Source of the DNA: Cinclus cinclus
Taxonomy: Eukaryota; Chordata; Aves; Passeriformes; Cinclidae
Direction: 5' to 3'
DNA length: 64,000 nt
Assembly (NCBI RefSeq): GCF_963662255.1
Contig: NC_085055.1
Location: 6,692,102-6,756,101 of the forward strand
Shown here: positions 22,621 through 34,480 of the stretch, piece by piece
How the letters are laid out: each line of letters opens with the position of its first letter
Position numbering within the stretch: position 1 is the stretch's first letter
Translations under genes and position numbers: made by a program
The notes under the pieces: model-generated
Seen by the model: only the letters and a program-made list of their open reading frames with translations
The model's database searches: none
Told to the model about the DNA's origin: nothing

Positions 22621-25600
22621 CCTTAGTCACATAGATCGTATTTTTCCTTTAAAAAGCATACTAAGCAAGTACTACATAAAGGGGTGACAGGAGCAGTGCC
22701 CCTTCTGGAACCACATTCCATACAAATTGGTTCTAGCAAAGCCACAGCAGAATAGCACCTAACCTCTATTACCAGCCTTTCTAACTGTTTTTTAAAAAAA
22801 GGTTTGGGGCTTTTTTATATTCTTTAATTCAAAAGAGGTTTGAAATCATGCTTTTACAGTGTCAAAGTAGAGACGCATGGGTTTAGGAGTCAAGCAGAAA
22901 AAGTTCCACAAAAATAACGTAAGTCCTGGATTTTCACAAGACCCGTGGAAACAAAATGTTGTATATTCTCTTATGGCAGTGAGGAAATCTCTTCCCTAAA
23001 AGAGGCCAGAGAATTTGAAAGTGCATAAAAGAAGGTGATTAGAAATGAAAATAAAATTGTGAATATTACATGTGTTTTGTTTGGGTTTGATCCAAAGGCT
23101 TCTGGATGGTGCAGATAATGGGCTATTAGGTGTTCACAGCTTTCTGGCTGGAGATCTAATTTTTAAGCATTTCTATATCCTTTGGTCACTCATTAAAAAG
23201 GACCTAGGTTTGAGGACCTGGTGGGCTCCTATATGTTAAATTTATGTTATCAAGTTATCCATAAAATTTTTTTTTCTCCCTGTTTTCCCTCCTCCCTTCA
23301 TCCTACCCACTGAGGAACTCCTTGTTCTTGCCTCAGCCAGGGCAGCTGTTTCACTTTGCTCCCTGAAACCTAATTTTTGTGATGTTACTCCCTCTCAGGA
23401 TGACCAGATGTGATTGCAGTGCCAGCTTTTCACAGCTCTGGTGTGTGAGGAAGCCCTGGAGAGATCATCAACCTACAGACAGGCAGGTTATGTGAGGGAG
23501 GAGAACGGGGCACAGGAGGGTAGGAGGCCATGAGCTGGAGGGGTTTCAGTGCCCGAAATGTGGGTTTTGCAGGTCATATCACATCTTTATGATTCTTTTT
23601 CGTGTCCTCATGCCTGAGGAAGACTCTCATTCATTGCTCACTCCTCTACTACTCCTTTGCTCAGCACAGACCTTGGCTGTGCTCTGCATTCCCTCCTCTC
23701 AGTTTTAGCATCCACTGGGACTGTTCCAGTAGCTACTGAGACAGATGTCCAAGCCAGGCCATGCAGGTCTGCAGGAAGGCATTTTTACCAGCAGTTTGTA
23801 CTACACACACACAATAAAGATGGTGAGTTATTGAAAATTAAGAAAAATGAGGATACTTTACTTGAGCTACTCTAGGACCATCTTAAACAGCATTGCATGG
23901 GTAATTTACCTCATGCTGCTATTAGGAAAAAAATAATTAGGCAAAAGTGACTGGAATTAGAAGAGAAAGCAATGAAATTCAAACATGATTATTATCAAAG
24001 ACAGGCTCTAATAGGATACTAGGGTCCAGTTGAAAGTTCAGAAAAATTTGAACTTAGTGGCAAAAAAATCCCCACTTAATCTTCTGTTTCACAAAACAGT
24101 TTTATGAACCTAATAAGGAAATTTTAGCAAATCTGATGGTGCAAGGAAAAAGCTCTTGTAGTAATTAATCCAACTCAGAAATCAGATGCCATCAAAGGGG
24201 GAAATTGCCCTTTCATTTATATTCTCAGTCAAATCACTGAGATCAGAAGAGCTTCAGAAAAGTTTAAGACTTCCTTTGTAGAACTATATTGCTTGGCAGT
24301 AACAGGGCTCATACTTACATTTAGATGATTTTCCCATCATACTCAAATATTATTGACTGTTATTATTTAATGGACAAAAGACCTCTGGAGAAAAATCCAA
24401 TGTCAGGATTGAAGTTTTCCAAAGCAAAATGCATTTGTATATCTGGAGATGGAAATGAGATCAGACAGTACTACTTATAAAGTAGAGAATATAACATAAA
24501 TATCATGCCAAGTACATAAATGTAGAATTTTGATCCTCTATGTCTTTAGAAATTGGTACTAAAAAATAATGGCATGAAATTTCTTCATGTCAGATATTTC
24601 AAGGACTATTCTAGTAACTAAAATATTAAGAGTTACTGAAATAAAGCACATAAATAACATTGGGCACACAATGTCTTTTTGTTCAGTGCCTGCACTGCTC
24701 TTGACACAATAGAGCAGTCCCTGGAAAAGAACCCTGAAAGGACTGAGCTGGCCAAAGTAATTAATGCTCATGATTGTTTTCTCTGCAAAAGAGAGGACAG
24801 GAAAACTACATCTGCTTTTGGACCCAGACTTGTATTCCTCACTGTGGTGTGTGGGAGAGACATCCCTTGCAATCAATCCAGTAACACTGGGCTCCTGTTG
24901 GGCTCCACATCAATGTTCCTTCGTGCTATGCTCCATTCAGTCATGCCAAATTCTGTGATGCTGGCACAGGTGGGAGCATCTCCATCCACTGCTCTGGATT
25001 TACACAGGTGGAGCTGAGAGATTAATCATGTCACCATTGCTTTCCCCCTTTGATAGGTAGAATTTTGATTCCTTCTGTCTTGAAATCTTATCTTGACAAA
25101 CACTGAAGTATCTCTGACCTCAAATACAAATGCAGCCCCTATTTGGGTTCTGCCCTGAGTTTTCTAACAGAGACAAGAGGGCAGCAGTGATGATGGCACC
25201 ACAAATGCTGCTGGCTGCCCATACCCACACCACTGCTCACAAGGGCCCAGCTCTGCCTCCCAAGCAGGCCAATGGCTCCTGTTTGAACTGCCCCTCACAC
25301 AGATATTTCAAATCCTGCAGGCTCTGTGAAGGCAGGAACCCATCACTGGCGTAGGGCTTTGAGCCTCTCATACCCCACAGTCTGGGGAAGTTCCAGTGCT
25401 CTCTTTGCTGGGAAAGGCTGTGCCAGGCTCAGGAGGGAAGCCTGGCAAAACAAATCCCCATCAGAGGGTGCTTCACATTCCAGGGCCTTCCCTGCCATCC
25501 CCAACATCCTGTCAGTGCTCCTTTGCAGCAGTAACACCACACAACACAGTGCCCCCCACACATCTGCAAGGACAGAGGAAACCAGGGCTCCATACCAGGG

Positions 25601-26802
25601 AGCATCTTTCACACTGGACAGGTGCCTGCACAATCTTCAGAGCTTCAGAGACCTCCCTGCTCATGTGGGCTTCCTGACCCTTCGTATCCCACTAAACCTG
25701 GTCAGAGCAGAGGTTCCATACCAGACCAAGGGGGACAGAGGTTCTTTGCTTGTTTTGTGGATTCACCCAAGTTAGATTTGGGGAGACATCTGAGGATCAG
25801 TTATTTACCTCTACTCTGCAAATAGCACAGTCTGTCTGGAGAGCCAGGCAGGCACTCCAGGGAGTCACCTTTGCTTTCCTGAGGGATTGCACTGGAGCTG
25901 GCTGCTGGGGGTTGAGCCCTGCTCAAGACCACCAGCCCGGCAGGGGTTAAATATCCAGCTGGGACTACCAGGAGAGCAAGCAGGAGCCAGTGAGTATCGA
26001 GGCAAGAAGGAGTTGTTTTAGTCATCTGTGCAAAAATAACAGCAATTCTGAGGGGAAAAACAACAGGTAAATAGACATGGTGTGTGAGATAAACGAGACC
26101 CTGGGGATGTTTGTTCCTGCACTACCAGATCTATCATGCTTCCCCCAAAGGGTACTGCATTTCCAGGGACTGGGGTTTTTTACTCATTTATTGCACCAAG
26201 AGGCATTTGAAATCTGAGCAGGGAAATCAAGTAAAGGAGAGCATCCTTCCTGCAGTGGTTGTGGGTGGGAGGAGAGGGGATTAGAGGAGTGACCCAAGGG
26301 TTAGAGCCACAGGGTGTGCCTGTGTGTGTGTCTGTGAGGCACATCAGAGTGCCTTTATCCTTAAACACAGGCAGCTGAGACCCAAATGCATCCCCAGAGG
26401 CCGATTCTGCAACACCCTGGTCACAGTGCAGCTGGGCCATCAGTTGCAGAAGTACAGACTTCCTGGGACTGTTTTTCCAGGTCTGTTTTATTCCCACCAT
26501 TAAAACATCACTGGTTTCTGTGGTGTGAAGCTCCAGCTGGGAGCTGCTGCAACTGGGGTTTGTGTATTGTTGGAGAAAATCTCATGCAGTGAGGATGTGG
26601 CCCCTCATCCCAGTAGGGATGAACTCCACAGCTTGTAATGCATCTTCTGTGCCTCTCTCAGAGGCCAAATTTCAAGTCAAGGTTACTTCTAAGACTCCAA
26701 AAATAGAGCAAGTACAGACACAAAAACTTAAATAATCTTCTTAAAACTTTTCAGGGCAGAGAAAAGGTCAGATTACAGGTGTATTTGTGGACAACTTGTT
26801 CC
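22621..26802. other. Noncoding sequence with one possible ancient repeat
   Basis: No gene recognised. A short segment near 24990-25025, CTGGATTTACACAGGTGGAG followed by 'ctgagag', recalls a widespread ancient amniote repeat ('ctggatttacaccagtgtaactgag'), at low confidence. An imperfect GT-rich stretch lies at about 26314-26336. The 149-codon plus-strand frame 25326-25775 has no identifiable domain. Confidence 0.45.
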
Positions 26803-26803
26803 A

Positions 26804-26822
26804 TTGTTGTTGTTGTTGTTTT
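26804..26822. repeat. (TTG)n trinucleotide microsatellite
   Basis: Five to six TTG units in a row ending in a T run. Short and perfect. Confidence 0.85.
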
Positions 26823-27927
26823 AAAGGCCTCATGAAAGTGGAGAAATAATGAAACATTACTTCAATACCCCTAATGAGTATAAAATAATTTCAAGCAGAT
26901 GTAAACAAATACCATTAGGTAATTAAAACCAGAGATAACTGACTGGCTAAATTCCTCTGGAATGCACTTCAGTTTCTGATGATACATTGATATTTTTGCA
27001 CATGCAGAATTGAAAAATTCATCAGAGAGGGTGGAAAAAAGAGGCCAGTTTTACCAATGAAAAAACTGTGTGTTTATGCTAGAGGAGTATCCCTGTAGCT
27101 ACCTATTTCCTCTTGGAAAGCCTCTGCTTGGTTTCCAAAGCCATTTTTTCCCAACTAATTTATTCATAAACACATCCTATATCCTCAGCTGCAGTGGTGA
27201 TGGGGAAGAGGTGGCAGGTTTGTACAGGCACTGTAAGCTTTTCTTTATGGGGAAGGAATAACTTTGTAGAAAACCTATATATATACGTGGAGATATATGA
27301 GGAGCAAATGTTGTCCTCAATGGTTTAAATCCCAAACAACTCTGCTTCAGTAAGTATAATCAAATCCCTCTGGTCACTCCGCAGGAAAACTGAGAAGAGA
27401 TTTTGAGCTTTGGTGAATATTTGGTGTTCACAACCATAAATCCTGTGCTGGTGGATTTATGTGCCACTCTAAGCACCTGCTGTAGAACATAGATCTGGAA
27501 AATTAAGACGTGGCATCTTGTGTGAGGTTTCTCCTGTCCCTGCCAGCAGGCATTTTCTCCCAACAGGCTGGCTTTGAATCCAGCCCAGGCAATGTCCCTC
27601 CTGCTCCCTGGCTGCTGTGAAGCTTCCACCAAACCCCTCCTTCACCCTACAAACCTGTCCCATGGGAGTCCATGGTGTTCTCAGACAGAAGAGCCAAAGG
27701 ACATCAGACATTGTGCCTTCACGAGTGGATGTGTGTGATCGCACAGCACCAAATACCCTGCACAATGTGGAGGCTTCTCAGGCAGTTTTAGGCTCTTGTA
27801 CTTCTGAATTTAAAGTTCATCAGCAAGACAGCAACAATATAAGCTTAGCAAGACTGAATTTCAGTCATCCTGTTTCAGTCCTCAGGCAAAGCTCACAAAG
27901 GAATTTTAAAAGGCAGAAGATTATTCT
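26823..27927. other. Noncoding sequence, nothing specific recognised
   Basis: AT-rich at 26840-27010, then mixed. No exon, RNA or transposon recognised. Several short open frames overlap on both strands around 27360-27765. Confidence 0.5.
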
Positions 27928-27965
27928 TAGTTTACAAACGGGGAAACTGAGACATGGTGCTACAA
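27928..27965 (+). repeat. Possible MIR-like fragment
   Basis: TTTACAAACGGGGAAACTGA followed by 'gacatggtgct' closely matches the 'ttttacaaatggggaaactgaggcaca' box of MIR/amniote core SINEs. Only this box is readable; the following 'cccaaggtcacacag' box is not visible. It sits inside the plus-strand frame 27617-28111, which I therefore regard as noncoding. Confidence 0.45.
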
Positions 27966-30900
27966 AACAGCCTCTCCACAGTCCTGCTCCTGGCCTGGCC
28001 ATTTACCTGCCTGCTTCTGTTATTGCTTCACTGAAAACTCCCTCTCTGGGGCATGGCAAAACCCCTTTCCCTCCCCCATTGCACACTTTCTCCACACCTG
28101 GTTCTTTCTAACTGGAATCTTTCACTCATGAAGTGTAGAGCTCAGTGTACAGCACCAAATCATCAAAGAAACCCAAAGAGGCATCACACTGATGCCAAGG
28201 ACCTTTCAAAAGAGAGAGAACAGAAATAGAAGCATGAGCTTCATCAGATGAGTGACTATTCCACCAAAGCAAGGCAGCAGCAGCTGAGTAAAGAATAAAA
28301 AGAAGAACAGATTAAAGGAGATATTGAATCATGAAAAAAAAAGAGAGTTCTGCATAGCAAATGATTTGCAGGGCGGTAGCAAAAAAAGTCAAAAGAATTA
28401 TCTAGTAATATCTTGCTAAAGTTGCTGGAGAAGTAATATTAACATAGGAATAGGAAACTGGACAGAAAAAGCATTCAAGAGTTGGAGAAACAGCCAGGCA
28501 CTGTGTGTAAAATCAGCAAGCACCTAAGTGGCCAATTTGGTGTTTCTGTGAAAGGTGAATTGCACAATGCTTTATCTGTCACGAAGCAGGGAAATCACAG
28601 CAGTGTTGATTGGAGCAGTGCTTCAGGAAATTATTGAACAAGCGAGAAACAACCTCTGATCATGGCATTCCAGGAGAGGAGCAAATCCGCAGAATTGCAC
28701 ACAGGGCTTAGACCAACGTGGCCTGCAAATGTCTGAGCAGTAATCCATTGCTTAACAAATGGGAAAGCAGCAGGCAGCAATTGCTGCTCAGCAGAACTGC
28801 TCAGAGCAGGGAACCATCTCTGCCCAAGAGTCTCACACAATATCAGGCTGAGAAAGCACTGCTACTGAGAACCAGGCTGAGGAGAGTAAAATTGCTGAAG
28901 TGTGAAATCCTGTTGGAATTACTTAACAATCACACTGGAGACTGGCCCCAGCAGCTGGGTGTGCATCCTCAGATACATATTTTGCCAGCCTTTAAACAGG
29001 AAACATTCCCTGGGCCCAGCAAGCAGCATTGTGTAAGCAGCCTGTTTTGTTGGATTCTGGTTTGTTGCCGTTCAAACTTGCACTCAATCTTCAGTGATTT
29101 GCTGAAGAGGATTGGGCACACTGGAAATAATTTAGTTTCATCATCTCTACCAAAAGAATTCACTAGTTTACACAACCCATTATTCTGAAAGAAGATGAGT
29201 GAGCCTGGAATTCCCCTGCAGGCAATCACAAAGGATGCCTGACTCTGTGGAAAGCATAACAAAGTCAGCTGTGTGGCCCCTGTTTGCACCTGCAGAAGCA
29301 GTTTGAAGAGGAAAAGGGGTTTATTCTGGTGTCTTTGCTGATAACTGTCTTAGATATGATCCAACTCTGCTGTTCCTCAACACCTCAGGACTAGACCCTG
29401 TTTGCAGTATGTGAAAGTTTTGAGGTTTCTGGAAATTAGCTCTGCTTTAGGATATATTTGCTCTAGGTAATGTCCTGACTGGGAAGTATTAAATAATTGG
29501 CACATCTAGAAGTGCAGGAAAACTGTAAGCTCTCAAAGATGGAGTGGAAAGTTAGGTATGGAAGGGTTAACCAGCCTTTATTTTTGCCAGCAACTATATG
29601 TGCTCTGTTCCCCATCTGCCCCTGTGAAGTATGAAATGAAGCAGATGTTTGATCCTGATCTATCAGCCTCCATATACATGAAGGTTGAATTAGTGAAGAA
29701 GAAGGCAGAGTAATGTTTGCCAGAGAAGAGCAAAAAGATTTCCGACACCTAGGCAACTTAATCATGGCAGATGGCAAAAGCTGAAGGCAAAGAGAGGGAG
29801 CGATGTGCACCAGCAGCTGGTACACAAATGGGGAGTAGAGAGAAGCCTCCACTGAAACTGCACAGGAAGAATTTAATACCAGCAGTTCTGTAAGAATGAT
29901 AGTGTGAATATACAAAGAGGAGCCTGTGTTTTAATTCAGACAACTATCGTCAAAAGTACCCAATGGATTGTCAGCCAAGGAGATTTTCACAGCAAGAAGC
30001 CATCTATTTGCATCAAACTCTTGTCAGTCTGCAAAACAGTAGATTCTGGGTCATTTAACAACACTCCAGATGTAGTTATTTTCTCTTAGGCTAGCGGCTC
30101 AAAAAGAGCTGTGCAAAAAAAAGGCAGACCTGGCATATAAAGGGGGACAATCAAGCAGCATGTGGAAGTGATTAGCCAGTCACTGTGATGTAACTCAGTT
30201 AAATGAACACTTGGGTGTCCTGTGGTTCTCAGCACAAGACTGCAAGACTGTGGTCAAACACGGGTTGTATTCACACAGGTGCTGCCTGTTCTGCCACAGG
30301 AAAAAGAAGGGGAACCAGGCAGAGCTGTAAAACTGGGGGCTGACATCAACAGGGTTTCTTGATAATTTTTTTTTATTTAAATGACAGAGAAGAGACTAAT
30401 GCTTGCTGCCAAGATAATTGTTAGGAATTTATGTTCCCCCACACTGTACACATATTTTTTAGGGAATAGCTCCCCTCTTTAAAACTCAGGTCTGAGTTCA
30501 GGCTCCACAACATCCAGGAGGATCTGGATATGCATGACAGAATTTGGGCCTTTCTGGAAGATCCTTTTTCCTGCTAGACTAATTTTCACTGACACTGTGA
30601 TTATATATCCTGAACACAACCTGTTACCTGTTGTACACACCACACCTGCAGCCCTGCCAGGTTAATGCTGCACTGAACACTGATACTCTACAGAGACACC
30701 CTGCGTGGAAGAATCATCAACAAATCATTCCTGCAATCCCTTTAATACACGATTCACATCAAGTATCTATGGATTAGTAAGACTGCCTGCTGCTGTTTCA
30801 AAAAGACTCAGCAAGTGGGTGGAAGGGATGCTGTCTGATAGGTATGCAACTTCAAAATATATTCATACTGTTCCTAGAGAATTTGTGACCACAGGAGGAG

Positions 30901-33529
30901 AAAAGGTTATAGTATGTGCAACCTGAAGCTTTAATTGTATCATGTCCTTTCTTTTACAAGAAATGTGTATTTGTAACTGATAGTTACACTTTCTAGTTAT
31001 GAATCTATCAAATTCCTGTTATAGTGAGGATGACTCATAGTGAAATTATGCATTAGTTGCTCTGCTGATTATATTATTTGGCTTACAGTCAGCATGCAAA
31101 CTGCAAATGTCCTGAATACCTCCTGTCCTTCATCCTCCTTGGCCATTTCCTGAGTAAGTACTGGTCAGAAACCAACAGAGGCATTTTAAACTGTTGCAAC
31201 TCCTTTGCAAGCAAAGGGTTTTCTCAGATAGGGTGCACTGCTGTACAGCTGAGCAGCTATTTCGTCTCCTACAGAATAGGATTTTCCTGATGGAAAAAAG
31301 AGTGAAAGCACGTGTGAGCCCTTTGCTTCCCTGGACAATCCTACTTTGCAACATTCATACAGTCCAGGAAGACAGAAAATTGGCATACCCAATCAGATCT
31401 CCACTCTGCTGGTCCAGATCACTGCTCTACTGCTCTATCTTCATTCCAGCAAGGAGCAGATTGGTGTGCCAGAATAAAAGCAACAGCATAGAGCCATAGT
31501 CAGGATAGGGAGTGCGCCAGTTCCATCACTAATGGCAGCCACTGTTGCTGCTCATGATTAGGAAAAGTGAGGAAAGGAGGAGCATCATGGAATCTGTCCC
31601 TAAGACTGAACCATGTTAGCTGATCAGCCCCAGAAGATCTTTCTGGCCATTCCCTGCCTACCTTGAGTAGTTTATTCCACCCTTCAATTACTACCCAATG
31701 TAAGAACCTCTCCTCTCCATTCAGTCATACAACTCTCACAGGCAGCTGTCACCTGCTGACCCCCAAGTCTGAGTGATTTTAACTTACTGTGAAGGACTGA
31801 GCCCTTTGGGACCACCCTGGAAGAAAGGTCCATGAAGGAGGAGGAGCTGGGGGAGCTTTTTATGAATCTTTTTATAGTCAGCATACACAACTGGGGAACT
31901 GTGGGCATAGGTGGCACCTACCACCTGCTTTAACCTGGCTTTGAACATTCTCATGTCCAGTTCAGCACTGAAATCTCTCAGATCATCAGCAAAGTCAGGA
32001 CTCCAAGACCTGAGTATCTCCAGCCAGAGTCTTATGTCCCTTGAACTGCTGAGTCATGCCACTTACAAATCAATGGCACAGTGAGACCCTTACTGAAACA
32101 GAAATTTATTTCTTGGGACAATGAGAACTTTTTTTTTTTCCTTTTGTTTTTCTTCCTTACGGTGAATGAAGGGTACATGAAAGATGCAAGATAGGTGACA
32201 CGAAAAAAAAATTCTTTAAATTATTCAGAAAGAAGGTATTGTTCAGTCAGCCCTGCTATCAGTCAGCATGTAACTGCCCACCTTGAGATTACTGCCTACA
32301 AAATTCTAAGTCTGCTTTGCTGCCACCAGTTCTGGGAGAAGCTTGATGTGCTAATAATACCCCACTGTAAACTGAGAAACAAAACTGGAGGCTTGAGACC
32401 TCCCCTCCAACCTACTGACTGTGTAAGGAGCAGTGGCTAAAGATGGAAAGGGAGAGTGTCCAAGAGCAACAGCAAGTGTGGGCATGGGGAAGCACAGAGA
32501 GCAAAGGCAGCTCTGTTAGGAGCAGCATTGATTCAGAAGCAAATGTCATGCTCATGGTCCCTCCAGATGTCCCCATGTATGGCTGGCTTGCACCAGCAAC
32601 AAGCTTGCTGTCACTCGTAGTTTCAGTGAAGGCCAATGAAGAAGGAGGAGAGACCAGTGGCCCATGCTATGCACAAACACTGACTTGCTGTTTGGTAAAG
32701 CAAATCTGCCATTGGTGTTATCCTAACCCTTTCCTTCCCCGGGTGTGAGACAGCCGTAGCTGGGGTTTACTGTGATCTGCTTTCCTCCTTAATCTCTCCC
32801 AATACCATTCATTTCTGAGATGTCTACTGAATGGTATTTTCATTTAGAGCAAAGGGCTGTGAACCAGGTGATCCTAAAAATAACTAGGCAGGAATGGAAC
32901 AAACAACAAAAGAACTAACTCCCCACTTGCTCTGCCCCAGCCTGCCTTGGCTCCAGGGTGCCTCTCCAGTCCTTCAGCCCATGTGTGCCATTGCTGCTGG
33001 CAGGGACAGGTCTGTGCTGGTGGCTCTTGCTTTTGTCCACTAGGGACCACACTGAGATCAGCAACGCCAGCGACAGCAGATGTTAACAATCCTTTCTGCA
33101 TCTTGACCTGGGCTGGTCCGTAAATGACCACGAAGAAGAAAGAGACTCCAAGATCTCAGCAGAGCACAAATATCTCTGAGCTGGGATTTGGTGATTAGCA
33201 CAGCTGTTCTGAAAACAGCAGTGCCCTGTAGCATCTCTCAGCACCTCTCTTCCCCACATCGAGGCACCTCGAATGCTGTGCTTTGGTCTCATTTCTTCTG
33301 CCCACCATCATCCCAGGTGCTGCTTACTTAGGAACTCAGATTGCTAGTGCCCGCCATCTGCAAACAGTATTTTGCCTTTTGAGAAGCGTAGTGTACATCT
33401 GTGACTCTGAGCATACAAAGCACAGCACGGCCCCCACATCCCCCTCGTTCTCTTTATGCCCCAGCTGCCTCACAGAGTTGTAAGAACTTTCAGCTTCCAA
33501 TCACTACTTCCACCAAGTCCTGTGCCAGC
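27966..33529. other. Long noncoding stretch
   Basis: About 5.5 kb without a recognisable gene or transposon. The largest frame, 28718-29188 (plus, 156 codons), has no recognisable domain. Simple runs include T at about 30366-30375 and an 11-base T run at 32129-32139. A minus-strand splice-donor-like word (GTAAGC read on the minus strand) lies at about 33322-33328, near the CpG-rich block that follows; it is too common a word to annotate alone. Confidence 0.45.
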
Positions 33530-34480
33530 CTCAGCTTGCGGCGGGGGCGGATGCTGCCGGCTCCTCTCGCTGTTCGCATCAGCCAGGAGAGCTACGGCAC
33601 CTTCCATTCCCGGGAGGGATTCTCTCTTCAGTTTCAAAACAATGTGTGAAAGCCTGCTCTGCAGAAACAGTAGCCTCAGTAAGTTTAAGGATGACTGAAG
33701 CTATTTCCGCTCCCAGGGTGGTTTAAGAACTACGGAGGGATGAATGGAGTTAGACCTATCGCTGCATTCCTAGCAGCCATCCTATTACAGCCCTGAATAA
33801 AAGCAGGAATGGCATGTCTAGCCTAGGTTAAACCCGACGGAGTGCATGCCTAAAAGCACTACGAAACAGCCTTAAGTCAGCTGAGAAAACTAATTTCAAG
33901 CATGGCTGTCTAGTGTGCCTGTCATTCCTATTATCCTTCCAAACTATTTCGGACATTTTGAACAGCGAGTACTAAGCGATGAGTTAGCGGGGGTTGTGAC
34001 ATTAATGGTCCGAAAAGGTTTCAGCACCGGGAGGGAACGATGACAGCACTTAACAACCGGTGGCAGTTCGGAGGATTCCGCTGGATCTCTGTTTGTTACT
34101 AATTAGGCTTCGCCTCGGAGGAAGATGTGACAGCTGTCGGAGGTAGGATTTGCATGGGAGACAAAGGGAGCTGCTGCTGCTCGGTGCCCGCTGTTGGTGC
34201 TTCGCTCCCCGGCTCTCCGAGCGCAGCCAGGTGCGGCGGCAGCGCTGCGGAGGGGGTGCTGGGATGGGGGGAGCCGGGGTGGAAATTCTGGGGGTAGTCC
34301 TGTGCTTTATGGCAGAAATGCCTCGAGGACAATCTGTCTCAAACCTCGCTGGCTGCGGAGTGGGCATTCCACGTAGTTTCTTTCCGCGGAGTAAAATACA
34401 TAGAGGTCATGCAAGAAAACACTTTACTTCTTCTCTACCGAGCCAGCCGGGCTGTTCCTGAGACGGGAGATGGGAGAGGG
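33530..34480. promoter_or_regulatory. CpG-rich block, candidate promoter and first exon
   Basis: CpG dinucleotides, scarce elsewhere in the window (a few per kb in the first kilobase), reach several per 60 bases here. They are densest at 33539-33600 and 34110-34260. A GC box, GGGGGCGG, is at 33543-33550. The octamer ATTTGCAT is at 34148-34155. Plausible plus-strand 5' splice sites are CTCA/GTAAGT (33679), GAG/GTAGGA (34143) and CAG/GTGCGG (34231). A G-quadruplex motif lies at 34252-34279. No TATA box is obvious. Vertebrate CpG islands usually mark promoters, so a transcription start here is a fair inference. Direction and gene are not determined. The 103-codon frame 34150-34461 has no recognisable domain and may be chance in GC-rich DNA. 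Confidence 0.55.
34252..34279 (+). other. G-quadruplex motif in the CpG-rich block
   Basis: Four G runs of 5, 3, 6 and 4 bases are separated by the loops TGCT, AT and AGCC, fitting the G3+N1-7 rule on the plus strand. It lies just downstream of the candidate splice site at 34231. G-quadruplex motifs are enriched near vertebrate promoters and first-intron starts, which fits the promoter reading without proving it. Confidence 0.7.

Noticed and set aside
27617..28111. 164-codon plus-strand open frame
   Set aside because: It includes a MIR-like box at 27928-27965 and shows no domain or splice context.
28718..29188. 156-codon plus-strand open frame
   Set aside because: I looked for known domains and exon boundaries and found none. 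A minus-strand frame overlaps part of it.
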